DNA from: an uncultured Porphyromonadaceae bacterium
GTDB taxonomy: Bacteria > Bacteroidota > Bacteroidia > Bacteroidales > Muribaculaceae
NCBI GenBank assembly: GCA_947175495.1
Contig: CAMWNB010000009.1
Coordinates: 1-64,000 of the forward strand
Direction: 5' to 3'
Length of the DNA stretch: 64,000 nucleotides
The position numbers and the translations under genes were made by a program. Within the stretch, counting starts at the first letter, position 1. Every line of letters begins with the position of its first letter. This document shows, one piece after another, positions 50,306 through 60,105 of this stretch. Under the pieces are notes generated by a model. It saw only the letters and a list, made by a program, of their open reading frames with translations, searched no databases and was not told the DNA's origin.

Positions 50306-51104
50306 TGTTTACACGCGGATAAGCCTCAAGCATTCCGCCACGTGTAGCATTATATATTTTCACTCCTAATTTATCAGCCCTCTTCTTGGCACATTCGTGG
50401 TCCTTGATCATTGACCACCCTATATAATCGGCCGATTCTGCCAATTTATCATCATCCTTATACCCTGTCACGGCTGAGTGCGTGGCCGCACCCTTATAGT
50501 TGCAATCACAGCCCAATAGATAGATTTCTTTAAAACCCATGTAGAAGCATATCTGCAATATGACATTGGTGACATTGCCTCCCATGAACACTTTTTTAGA
50601 GATATCGGAGCTCATGCGCTTCTTTCTCCACGGGCGCGGAATCACCCGGCGTGTCTCCGCATCCATGACAAGACTCACCCACACAGGGAGGGGATACACA
50701 TTATTTCCTTCCCATTCAATATCCTTATGGTTATAGAAGGCAGCCTTAAACTCTCCGGCATCAAGTTCCGGCTCTATACGTCTGAACACGGTTCCGTCGG
50801 CAATGGCATAATAATCCGGTCGCCAGTCAGTTTTATCGAAGAGCTTAATGCCGGAGTTACATGTCCAGCAAATCTCGCCTTTCAGTTTGTTTACATCTTC
50901 TATTGTCAGGCTGGGCCCTGTAGCGACGATAAAGCAACGTTGTCCTTTATGGATGTTTCTGAACTTCTTCAGTTGCTTGAATTCGGGATTTGCCGGCACG
51001 GTTCCATATATGTACCTCAATATATCAACTCCCTGATATCGCAACGTGTTGAATGCCTTGCGATATGGACGACTTTTATCCTTGATTGATTGTAAGATTC
51101 CCAT
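50283..51104 (-). CDS. MptE/DUF115-like Rossmann protein, possible glycosyltransferase
   Basis: RCFIVATGPSLTIEDVNKLKGEICWTCNSGIKLFDKTDWRPDYYAIADG...GFKEIYLLGCDCNY. Confidence 0.65.
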   Translation of the reverse strand: MGILQSIKDKSRPYRKAFNTLRYQGVDILRYIYGTVPANPEFKQLKKFRNIHKGQRCFIVATGPSLTIEDVNKLKGEICWTCNSGIKLFDKTDWRPDYYAIADGTVFRRIEPELDAGEFKAAFYNHKDIEWEGNNVYPLPVWVSLVMDAETRRVIPRPWRKKRMSSDISKKVFMGGNVTNVILQICFYMGFKEIYLLGCDCNYKGAATHSAVTGYKDDDKLAESADYIGWSMIKDHECAKKRADKLGVKIYNATRGGMLEAYPRVNIDDIFND

Positions 51105-51778
51105 TATTTATTATTTCCTATAGCCAAGATACTGAGAATGTCGTCCGGGCTCTGCGCCAGCCCGAGAAACATGGGCTCATTGAATCTATCTGTTTCACGG
51201 AACCCGAATCCCCAGGAAACGCCTATGAATTTCACACCTACTTCTTTGGCGCCATTATAGTCGTGGAACGTATCTCCAATCATCACAGTCCCGGATTTAT
51301 CAACATGCATCTCAGCAATACACAACTCAATGATGTCGCGTTTTGTCAGTCTATTGAAATTGTCTGCGCCATGTATTACATTGAAATATTGCGACAATCC
51401 GAAGGAATCAAGAATGGTTTTAGCATAATCTTCTCGTTTATAGGTAGCTACAGCCGTGTTGACACCCAGGGATTTCAACTGTTGCAGCACATCCGATAGT
51501 CCGGGATATACCGAGGCCTTTAAAAGCGCTTTCTCCTTGTAGTAGTTACGGAATATATTTGCTCCTTCCTGGGCCTGGCCCTCAGAGAAACCACAGTACG
51601 ATTTCAAGGAATTCTGGATTGGAGGTCCTATAAATCTGTCTATTACATCGGTTTTATTCTCTAAGTCAATCCCAAATTGGCTTAGCGTGTGCACTACACT
51701 CTCTTTGATACCCTCGCTTGTGTCGAGCAAACAGCCGTCAAGGTCAAAAATTATAGCAGAATAATTATTCAAGCACAT
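51104..51778 (-). CDS. HAD family hydrolase (phosphatase)
   Basis: SAIIFDLDGCLLDTSEGIKESV; GTVMIGDTFHDYNGAKEVGVKFIGVSWGFG; start trimmed to 51778. Confidence 0.9.
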   Translation of the reverse strand: MCLNNYSAIIFDLDGCLLDTSEGIKESVVHTLSQFGIDLENKTDVIDRFIGPPIQNSLKSYCGFSEGQAQEGANIFRNYYKEKALLKASVYPGLSDVLQQLKSLGVNTAVATYKREDYAKTILDSFGLSQYFNVIHGADNFNRLTKRDIIELCIAEMHVDKSGTVMIGDTFHDYNGAKEVGVKFIGVSWGFGFRETDRFNEPMFLGLAQSPDDILSILAIGNNK

Positions 51779-53357
51779 AATGTGTCGGCGTGAGAAATGT
51801 AATTTCAATACTCTTGGCGAGCTCTTGCAGCTCAGAAGACATGTGCTCGTTGAATTCCACACTTTTCACGTTATTGAACGACATGGATTCTTGATAATAA
51901 TTGGTAGTATTATCATCAAAGCCATCAAATCCTACAAGGAAAACTTTCTTGCCACCCATACGGACGAGAGCATTCAGAAACAGCAGCAGAGAATTGTCTC
52001 TGTTGTACTCATTCTTGCCGACCAACGAGGCGTAATTCAGCGAAATGTGAACATTATCACCGATTGGAGAGATGTTGGATGTGATAATGATATTGTCAAC
52101 TGTTCTCTTATCTTTGCACTCGTCTATTACCTGAGCATAGCGTTTGGCATTGCTGACAAATATGAAATCGGGCTGAATATGGCCGGGTCTGAAGTTCAGA
52201 CAGACGACCATGTCATCAGGACAAATGCCGTTTACATCCCATTTCGATGTTGATTGACCGGGGCCCACCAATATTATTCTGCCCGTGTTTTTTGTCACTA
52301 ATGCCTCTTTTAAGATATTATAGGCATTCGTATCGTCAATCTCGTTGTTTTGAAATTCGTAGTAGGCGTTTTCAATCCATTCGCCATCATACAACAGCTT
52401 CTTTTCTGCCGGTATCGCAGACAGGATTTTGTCGACCGAGGAGATTGACAGCGTCTTCTTGTCAAGAAGATACTGGACATACGAGGGATGGCACTTCTGC
52501 ATTGATGAAATGTAGAAATCCAACTTGTAGCCCCAATATTTTTTCAGATATATCGGAAGAATACTCGTATCAATAATCTCAAGAATCTGACTTAGATCAT
52601 AATTCTTTCCGAAATTGAAATTCAGCTGCATCGAAAGCAGTTCTGTCGGACAGTTTCCCGCGCTCTTGCCCATACCGTACACTGTCGTGTCGGCACAAAG
52701 AGAGCGCACCGTATCCTTTTCCAGAAACTTTATAGTATTGCTGAAGCCCAACTGGAAATTGTTGTGTTCATGATATCCCATCAGTATGTCGGGATCAAGA
52801 TTGTTGTCGATAAGATAGAAATATCTCGCCATCGACTTGTTGTCCAGAAGACCGTATGTGTCCACTATGGAAAAGGCATAAGGCTTGATTTTATTAATCC
52901 TTTCCACATATTCAAGCATTTCCCGGTCAGAGTATGCTGTGATGGAGATGGCCTGGATGAACAACTTGTATCCTTTCTCCTTGATTTTCTCGCAAAACGG
53001 AAGGGCCTGGTCTATTTTTTCTTTCTTAAATATGACTCTGATTCCGTCAATGAACGACTCTTCGGCCGGAGAGATATTTTCTATCCCGCAGGTGCCAAAG
53101 TCAATCATTGCTACAGGAATAGCATGTTTCTTTTCAACTCCGGCAAACACTTTATCCAGCGATTTGGTGTCCGGAAATATCGAACGATTTATGTCGAACG
53201 CCCTTCTTTCGTCAAGAAAGCCAACTTCGATATAGTCAACCCCCGAATCGTCCAGTCGACGATAGATACTTTGGATTACGTCATGACCGAAATGCCAGTC
53301 GTTGACATAGCCGCCATCTCTGAGTGTGCAGTCTAAGATAGTTACCCGGTTATTCAT
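51765..53357 (-). CDS. DRE-TIM (HMGL-like) aldolase with extra C-terminal domain
   Basis: LDCTLRDGGYVNDWHFG (DRE-TIM signature), YIEVGFLDERR, GYHEHNNFQLGFSNTI; C-terminal GRIILVGPGQSTSKWDVNG...KKVFLVGFDGFD. Confidence 0.85.
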   Translation of the reverse strand: MNNRVTILDCTLRDGGYVNDWHFGHDVIQSIYRRLDDSGVDYIEVGFLDERRAFDINRSIFPDTKSLDKVFAGVEKKHAIPVAMIDFGTCGIENISPAEESFIDGIRVIFKKEKIDQALPFCEKIKEKGYKLFIQAISITAYSDREMLEYVERINKIKPYAFSIVDTYGLLDNKSMARYFYLIDNNLDPDILMGYHEHNNFQLGFSNTIKFLEKDTVRSLCADTTVYGMGKSAGNCPTELLSMQLNFNFGKNYDLSQILEIIDTSILPIYLKKYWGYKLDFYISSMQKCHPSYVQYLLDKKTLSISSVDKILSAIPAEKKLLYDGEWIENAYYEFQNNEIDDTNAYNILKEALVTKNTGRIILVGPGQSTSKWDVNGICPDDMVVCLNFRPGHIQPDFIFVSNAKRYAQVIDECKDKRTVDNIIITSNISPIGDNVHISLNYASLVGKNEYNRDNSLLLFLNALVRMGGKKVFLVGFDGFDDNTTNYYQESMSFNNVKSVEFNEHMSSELQELAKSIEITFLTPTHYVLE

Positions 53358-54087
53358 CTTTAATAATCTCTTTCGACATTATCTCTTTCACTTTTTCTAA
53401 ATCTCTTGGCGTATCGACAGACAGGGACACCGAATCGACCAAGCGGTATTTCACATGAATCTTGTTTTCAAGAAAACGCTGGAGTGTGACATCCTCGATA
53501 GTCTCCAGAAATCCTTTTGGAGTGGACACAAAGAAGTCCAGAGCCTTCTTGTTGTAGCACTCCACCCCTACGACTTTCTTATACTTGAACAGGATGGTTT
53601 TATATGGAAACGGAACCGCCGCACGACTAAGCAGTATGCATTCATCCTTATCATTGGTCACAATCTTGATGTTGGCCGGGTCAATCACCTCTGCCGGGTC
53701 CGTCATATACCGACACAATCCGCCGACATAGGCCTCTTCACTAATGCTATCCGGAAGCACCGCACGTACGACTGCATCCTGAATCAAAGGCTCATCACCG
53801 CAGACTACGACGTAATAATCCGCCTCCACCTTCTCGCTCACCTCATGAATGCGGTGTACATGAGTCGTGTGCGAATCACTTGTCATTATACACTTGATAT
53901 CATAAGAGTCACAAACCTTCTTTATCTTATCGTCATCAGTGGCCACAATGACCTCCGAGAATTCGGCGATTTTTGAGATTCTATTATACACCCACCAGAT
54001 CATAGGTTTCCCAAAGATGTCGGCAAGCGGCTTCCCGGGAAAGCGGGATGATTTATAACGGGCAGGAATTACAGCTATAATTTTCAT
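53350..54087 (-). CDS. KdsB-like CMP-sugar synthetase (cytidylyltransferase)
   Basis: IAVIPARYKSSRFPGKPLADIFGKPMIWWVYNR; VVVCGDEPLI; KdsB-type spacing. Confidence 0.87.
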   Translation of the reverse strand: MKIIAVIPARYKSSRFPGKPLADIFGKPMIWWVYNRISKIAEFSEVIVATDDDKIKKVCDSYDIKCIMTSDSHTTHVHRIHEVSEKVEADYYVVVCGDEPLIQDAVVRAVLPDSISEEAYVGGLCRYMTDPAEVIDPANIKIVTNDKDECILLSRAAVPFPYKTILFKYKKVVGVECYNKKALDFFVSTPKGFLETIEDVTLQRFLENKIHVKYRLVDSVSLSVDTPRDLEKVKEIMSKEIIKDE

Positions 54088-55646
54088 GCCTTTGCAAGTT
54101 TAAATTTACTTATGATTCGGTTGAATTTCGTGATTACCATTTCTTTGGCCGGTTTATTCATGCCTAAAAACCAGATGATTGTGAAAGTACACACCTCAGA
54201 CAGTGCGCACACCGTCAGGAAACGACCAAGTCCCGGATCCATAATCTGCTGAACCACAAACGGGACTATAGCCGAAAGTATGATCAATCCGGCGTTTTTA
54301 AGAAATATTTCCGTGAAGAACTTCCAGCCCGGGAATTCCGTGTACTTCGACAAAAGTATCATGTTGATGATAAATGATATCAACGGGGGTATGTTGCCGA
54401 CCCAATATGCCACAAGGGGGCTGTCAAAATATTTCAGCGCAATATAGAAGAGGGGAATCGACAACAGGTAAGCCGGAACCGAGTACATATTGTTCTCTTT
54501 CACACGTCCGATAGCCTCAAGACCGCTTTCCACCATCGTGTTGCTTCGATATATGATACTGCACAACAATGTGATCTTGACAAATGAGCAGGTATACGGC
54601 GGCACTTCATTCCCAAGCCATAAGCCTATGACGTAGTCAATCTCGAGCAGACATGGCACTACGATGAGAGCAAGCAAAAAAAGTGTATACTGTGTGACAT
54701 TGAATATCAGACGGACAAAACGCCCCATATCGCCGGCACCATAGAATTTCACAAGCTGAGGTTGAGCCGCTGCAAGAAAGCCGGTGACAAACTGAGATAT
54801 TACGGTGTTCACAGTCTGCGCCAAGCCACGCGCCGCATTCATCACGGTATTGAAGAATAGATTCAGGATTATAGCCACTCCCTGGCTGTTGACAACTGTG
54901 ATCACATGACCCAGCACTCCCCATCCCGAAAACCGGAGCATCTCTTTCATCAACGGCCTGTCCACTCTGAAAGACCATCGGCATTCCGGGAACTGCTTGT
55001 TGCAATAGACTCTATAAATCAGCAGACCGATAAGTATTACCGCGAGTTGCAGACCGGAATACAGAATGAGTTTATCTCCCGGCACATATATCAGCAAGTA
55101 TATCACCACCAGTTTTGCAACCACATCAAAGATACTCATGGCTGCATACACCGTAAACCTTTCGTGGGCTGTTACGGCGGCCGTATACGGTGTCTGAATG
55201 ATGTTGAAGAAAACACCTGTCACTGCAAACTGAAACACCCAGTTGGCAGCATACATTCTTGTCGGCTCAATATTCAATTTGGCATGAAGAAACCACAATC
55301 CGACCGACTCAAGAGCCAAAACCACGACCACGGCTATGAACAGATGCAAAACCAGTGCCGTCGAAAATGTGACTTGAAGTTTCGACTCGTCTCCTTTTCC
55401 AATATATAAAGCGAGAAAACGACGGGTGCCGGAGCTAAGAATACTGTTTAACACAGCAAAACTCACCACAAAACCTCCTACAAGATTATTTACACCATAG
55501 TCCGACGCGCCAAGCTTGTCAAGCACCACGCGGGTGGTGATAAAACTCAGAGCCATTATGGTAAGTTGTCTGATATACAGGTAGACAGTGTTTTTTGCTA
55601 TTCTTTTATTGCTTTCTTCCATTATAGTATTATCATATGTTTTCAA
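54084..55646 (-). CDS. Polysaccharide flippase (Wzx/MATE-like)
   Basis: 12-14 TM; NTVYLYIRQLTIMALSFITTRVVLDKLGASDYGVNNLVGGFV. Confidence 0.9.
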   Translation of the reverse strand: MKTYDNTIMEESNKRIAKNTVYLYIRQLTIMALSFITTRVVLDKLGASDYGVNNLVGGFVVSFAVLNSILSSGTRRFLALYIGKGDESKLQVTFSTALVLHLFIAVVVVLALESVGLWFLHAKLNIEPTRMYAANWVFQFAVTGVFFNIIQTPYTAAVTAHERFTVYAAMSIFDVVAKLVVIYLLIYVPGDKLILYSGLQLAVILIGLLIYRVYCNKQFPECRWSFRVDRPLMKEMLRFSGWGVLGHVITVVNSQGVAIILNLFFNTVMNAARGLAQTVNTVISQFVTGFLAAAQPQLVKFYGAGDMGRFVRLIFNVTQYTLFLLALIVVPCLLEIDYVIGLWLGNEVPPYTCSFVKITLLCSIIYRSNTMVESGLEAIGRVKENNMYSVPAYLLSIPLFYIALKYFDSPLVAYWVGNIPPLISFIINMILLSKYTEFPGWKFFTEIFLKNAGLIILSAIVPFVVQQIMDPGLGRFLTVCALSEVCTFTIIWFLGMNKPAKEMVITKFNRIISKFKLAKA

Positions 55647-56781
55647 TCAGAAATTCTCTTGAGCCCGATTGCTCTTCGTTGAAAACGTGTTTGATTCTAT
55701 CATACGCCGGAGCTATCATCTCAAGGGTTTCGTAAGACTGTGTCAGCTGTATGTCAAGGAGATTCTCCTCAAGTCCGAATCGACTAAGAAGGTCAACTAT
55801 GCGCGAGCCCCGGTCGCTCCACGGAGAGATATATGTGAAGAAGCGCTTCGCCTGTAGTATAATTGAAAAAACAGTACAATGAAATGAATCGGTAATGACC
55901 ATATCCGCATTAGCGATATATCCGAGCCATTGTTGTGCAGTAGCATCGGTGACGGCAATATACCCTTCCGGAGCCGGTTGTTCCACACCAAGCACCACGA
56001 GTTTTTTACCACTTTCTTCAGAGAGACCGAGCGCATAGTCGACAATATGCTTTTCATATCCAAGAGTGAATACTAAGATATAGTCATCAATCCCGGGTTT
56101 GACTGCCATTTCCTTCCAAGAATCACGGTCAAGCAGGAATGTCGGGTCTGCAACGCATGCGACATCTTTTCCGGTCAGTTGTTCAAGAAATTTCTGTGCA
56201 GTAGCCTCTCTGACTGAAATAGTGTCATAGCATGAAAGCCATTTCTTGAATTTACGTTTCTCACTCTTGGTAAGTTTTTCTATCCCAATGCTTGACGCGT
56301 ATGAAATCTTCCTGCCCGATTTAACGAAAGTAAGAAAATAAGGCTCGATACAATAAGATTGCGTCGGATTCCACACCTGATCACTTCCTGTGATATAAGT
56401 ATCATACTGCGGAGGGTTGGAATATAATTCATCAATGCCTCTGAACGGACGAGACAAACGAATTGCTCCATTGATGGATGAGAACAGGCCTAACGTGCCA
56501 TGAAAATCGGTGTTGCATGTTTCTGCCTTCTCTCCCCTGCCGATTAAGCGCTTTATATAAGTTTTGAAAATGCGCTTCATCTTTCGGAATCCGTTTTCAA
56601 ACCTATGTGTGAAAGGCGTGAATCGCTTGCTCTCAATATAATCGGCATGTGCCGGACGATGGAGATCTATGATTTCAACATCATGTCCGCATTGGCGGAG
56701 ATATTCATACAGAGCGAACGACTGCAGACAAGCCCCATAGTTCGGCGAATTGTGTATGGTAATAATCCCTATGCGCTTCAT
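55633..56781 (-). CDS. Polysaccharide pyruvyl transferase family protein
   Basis: IGIITIHNSPNYGACLQSFALYEYLRQCGHDVEIIDL; TYITGSDQVWNP; YIANADMVITDSFHCTVFSI. Confidence 0.9.
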   Translation of the reverse strand: MKRIGIITIHNSPNYGACLQSFALYEYLRQCGHDVEIIDLHRPAHADYIESKRFTPFTHRFENGFRKMKRIFKTYIKRLIGRGEKAETCNTDFHGTLGLFSSINGAIRLSRPFRGIDELYSNPPQYDTYITGSDQVWNPTQSYCIEPYFLTFVKSGRKISYASSIGIEKLTKSEKRKFKKWLSCYDTISVREATAQKFLEQLTGKDVACVADPTFLLDRDSWKEMAVKPGIDDYILVFTLGYEKHIVDYALGLSEESGKKLVVLGVEQPAPEGYIAVTDATAQQWLGYIANADMVITDSFHCTVFSIILQAKRFFTYISPWSDRGSRIVDLLSRFGLEENLLDIQLTQSYETLEMIAPAYDRIKHVFNEEQSGSREFLIENI

Positions 56782-57965
56782 CTTGCTTTCAGTACATTAA
56801 ATATTTTTCTTGCTACACGTCGCGGCAGGCCTTTTAAAAAAGCTACGCGTTCACGATTATCCCTAAGGGCGAGCACCTTATCGATTGTAGCTTCAAAATC
56901 TCCGTTATATTTTACAATATACTTTTCAAAATCAAATCGCTCACGAGGTTTTGGAGTCGGACGCTGGAGCTGAAGATCACCTTTTATGGGCTCTTCAATC
57001 GGACGAGGATGTATTTCAATCAATCCTTTTTGAGCCAGTTGGCTGACCAACACTTCTCCTTTTGGGGTATTTGCCAGAATCATTGACACATTTTCATCCG
57101 AAAAACTGCAGGTTTTCAATTGCCCGAGTCCATGATAGTCTCCGATTGTTAAATCAGAGCATCGTTCTCTACGCGCATAATGGCAGTGATAACAATTCTC
57201 TCTGTAGGAATACGACCGATGGAATGCGAGATTGTATTTCTCTCCGTCAACGGATCTCTTGCTGTATAAAATATCTCCGTCTCTGCCATAGAGAGTGAAG
57301 AAATAGTTGGCAGTGCCTTTCTCCGGTGCTCTGAAAGACAGACCATATGCATCAATCTTCAACTGCGACTCAAGCGATTTGATATGCTGGCGTAAATAAC
57401 TGTTTGGAGTGACACCATGACACACCAGGTCGACATACACCACATTGTCATGATCGCCAAGGTATTTGCGGTAACCTGCAATTTGACATGGAAGTCCGAC
57501 GACCGCAACAAATCTTCCCTCTTTGAGTGCCCGGCGAAGGAATGGGTAGATGTCCTGTGAATCACTGAAAGAATACTTCGAATTCCTCACAGCATCTATA
57601 TTCTTCGCATTGCAAGGTTCTATCTTTACCTTAAAATCATCATCCAGAGCCGCACCAATCGAGAAACCGGCCACACTCTCCACATATTTATTTATGGCAG
57701 AAGCAATGCCACCCGATGCCGCGGTGCGGCGAATCTCATGGTCAGTAGACCAGGCTGCATACGCAGCGCGAGGCATGTTGTATGCAGGTGCGTTCAGTGC
57801 AGGACAGATTCTTTCACATGCCTTGCACTCAATACACTGAGAACTATCCACCCGGGGCATGACAACGCCCGTTGCATCTTCCTCCATGGATATGCAACGC
57901 TTTGGGCATGCCTGCTTGCAAGCACTGCAGCCGGTGCAATCAATTATTTTTGCTAACTGAGGCAA
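56778..57965 (-). CDS. Coenzyme F420 hydrogenase/dehydrogenase beta-subunit family ferredoxin-like protein
   Basis: CTGCSACKQACPKRCI and CIECKACERICP 4Fe-4S motifs; GLPCQIAGYRKYLG; DLVCHGVTPN. Confidence 0.9.
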   Translation of the reverse strand: MPQLAKIIDCTGCSACKQACPKRCISMEEDATGVVMPRVDSSQCIECKACERICPALNAPAYNMPRAAYAAWSTDHEIRRTAASGGIASAINKYVESVAGFSIGAALDDDFKVKIEPCNAKNIDAVRNSKYSFSDSQDIYPFLRRALKEGRFVAVVGLPCQIAGYRKYLGDHDNVVYVDLVCHGVTPNSYLRQHIKSLESQLKIDAYGLSFRAPEKGTANYFFTLYGRDGDILYSKRSVDGEKYNLAFHRSYSYRENCYHCHYARRERCSDLTIGDYHGLGQLKTCSFSDENVSMILANTPKGEVLVSQLAQKGLIEIHPRPIEEPIKGDLQLQRPTPKPRERFDFEKYIVKYNGDFEATIDKVLALRDNRERVAFLKGLPRRVARKIFNVLKAR

Positions 57966-58978
57966 ATCGTCTACCTAACAATACGAATGAGAACAATCTC
58001 GATGTTGCTATTACCTTTTCTATCAGAATACATACATAGCAGACTGTCAGAGATGCAACTGTCACAAGTATAAAAAACGCAATCAGATTGTGCGAATCGT
58101 ATAAATACGTTCCGGGAATGTGCAGATCTATATATCGGAAAAGGAAAAACTGTATCATATATATTGCCAAAGTGTGCCGCCCTATCTGCGCCAGCATCGA
58201 CATAATGCCTTTAATACAAGGACCGTTGCACATATCGTATGCAATGAACATCGCATATATCAGCAAGATGAGACACACTCTCAGAACAAATGTCGCTACA
58301 CTCCCCGTACTACAGTTCCACCACATGTAGCCGACAATAGACAAAATCAACAATGATGTTGTCCATACAGAAGTATGACGCATAATGTTTTCACCGATAA
58401 GAAATCGTCCGACCAATATTCCGAGGAAGAAATATGGCATATATTCGATGACTTGGTAATAGTCTATCATGCAGTTTATATCCACTGGAATAAACCGGGT
58501 GCAGAACCGGAAAAACACCCACGTCAAAGCAAACAGCGCGATAGTTTCAATAAGAACATTCTTTTTAGGGACGTGATTCAGCACTATGTCACACAGATAA
58601 TTTATCAGACACAGCTGAAAAAGCACCGGAAGATACCAGTATCCGAATTTGAAATAATTTGAAAGGAATTCCGTATAGGTTAGCCCCTCTGAAAACAGTT
58701 ATCAGCGCTCCCCAGACGAAAAACGGGATAAGAAGAGCGGTAGCTTTCTTTTTAATCGCATTTATCCGCACGCCTGCCCCTCCGGCTGGAATCTGCTTTA
58801 ACACCAGACCATTGAGAAAGAAAAACAATGGCATATTGACAAGCACGATGTGTCGTACAAATGAATTGTCATAATTAAGTGCACAGAAAATGATAATATG
58901 TCCTGCCACAACCATCAGCATCGACAACCCTTTGAGACTGTCGACATAGCCTATACGTTTCATATTATAGCTTCCCAT
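57940..58978 (-). pseudogene. Membrane acyltransferase-3 family gene split by a single-base frameshift
   Basis: N-part MKRIGYVDSLKGLSMLMVVAGHIIIF...LLIPFFVWGALIT; C-part SEGLTYTEFLSNYFKFGYWYLPVLFQL...IGRHTLAIYMIQFFLF in another frame; shift about 58688-58702. Confidence 0.78.
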
Positions 58979-60105
58979 CTGCTTATAGTCTTGTCAATTT
59001 TGAATCTGTGAGCCGACTCAAGCGCGTTACGCTGCATCGTTCTCAATCTACAAGGCTCAGTAAGGAGCGTTTTCATATGACGCACAAACGAACTTAAGTT
59101 TCCGTTTGGCGTCAGACAACCGTTATAGCCATTGTCGATGATATCGGCATATACGGCGGAAGAATTCATCACCACCGGGACCGCCCCGTTCTGGAGTGCC
59201 TCCGTCAACGCAAGTCCCCATCCTTCAGCACTGGAAGCAAGCATTAAAACAGAGGCTTCTTTATAGAATGGAAACGGGTCCTGCCTTCCGTAAAACACAA
59301 CGTTATCCAGACTATTCTTTTCCACATAATGTCTATAACGTTCAAGATCCGGCCCCTCACCCACAATCTTGAGCGTCCATCCTCGTGTCACACCTCTGTT
59401 CTTCAACACCTTCCAGGCCTTAAGAACTATGGATATACGCTTATGGTACTCCGACATCCGGGCACACACCAGCACGGTTTTCTTTTTCGTGTCAAGAGTG
59501 TCCTCACTCGCTATGACAGGAAACGTCAGCGGATTGTTTATCGCGGTTATCTTATGGTAATTCTTCCGCTTCATCACTTTATCCATATAAGGCTTGTGAC
59601 GCTCTGAAAGAATCACGAAAACATCCGAATTGTCGTAAATATAATTGTAGACATCACCTTCCAGTTTCTCTTTCCTCTGCCTATAGTAAACCGACAGGAC
59701 CGTATGCTTGACTATGTCCATTCTGCTACGCAACGACAGATGTTCCTGCGACTTCAGAAGTTGCTTATACGACGGATTACACGGATCAAAATGCAGGCAC
59801 GAAATAATTTTGCCACCTTCATCGTGCCAGCGGCGTCCGCCACGGTCAAGGAAATCGCTGAGAAGCCACGTTGAGTATGCAATCTGATTGACAACCACAT
59901 CCACCCTGTTATCTCTGAGGAAGGAGTAGAGGTCGGCAACATCTTTACCTTCATGCATCATTTGTTCCGATCCCTCCTTGAACTCAAGAATCCCCATGCA
60001 TTTGTGTCCGCGCTCCGACAGCCCGCCGACCACGAGCGACGTTATTCGCTCTGTGCCTCCGGCCTCTGGAATGAGGGGCATATTGTATATCCAGAGTATT
60101 GTCAT
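58960..60105 (-). CDS. Family 4 glycosyltransferase
   Basis: MPLIPEAGGTERITSLVVGGLSERGHKC; KIVGEGPDLERYRHYVE; MLASSAEGWGLALTEALQNGAVPVVMNSSAVYADII. Confidence 0.92.
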   Translation of the reverse strand: MTILWIYNMPLIPEAGGTERITSLVVGGLSERGHKCMGILEFKEGSEQMMHEGKDVADLYSFLRDNRVDVVVNQIAYSTWLLSDFLDRGGRRWHDEGGKIISCLHFDPCNPSYKQLLKSQEHLSLRSRMDIVKHTVLSVYYRQRKEKLEGDVYNYIYDNSDVFVILSERHKPYMDKVMKRKNYHKITAINNPLTFPVIASEDTLDTKKKTVLVCARMSEYHKRISIVLKAWKVLKNRGVTRGWTLKIVGEGPDLERYRHYVEKNSLDNVVFYGRQDPFPFYKEASVLMLASSAEGWGLALTEALQNGAVPVVMNSSAVYADIIDNGYNGCLTPNGNLSSFVRHMKTLLTEPCRLRTMQRNALESAHRFKIDKTISRWEAII

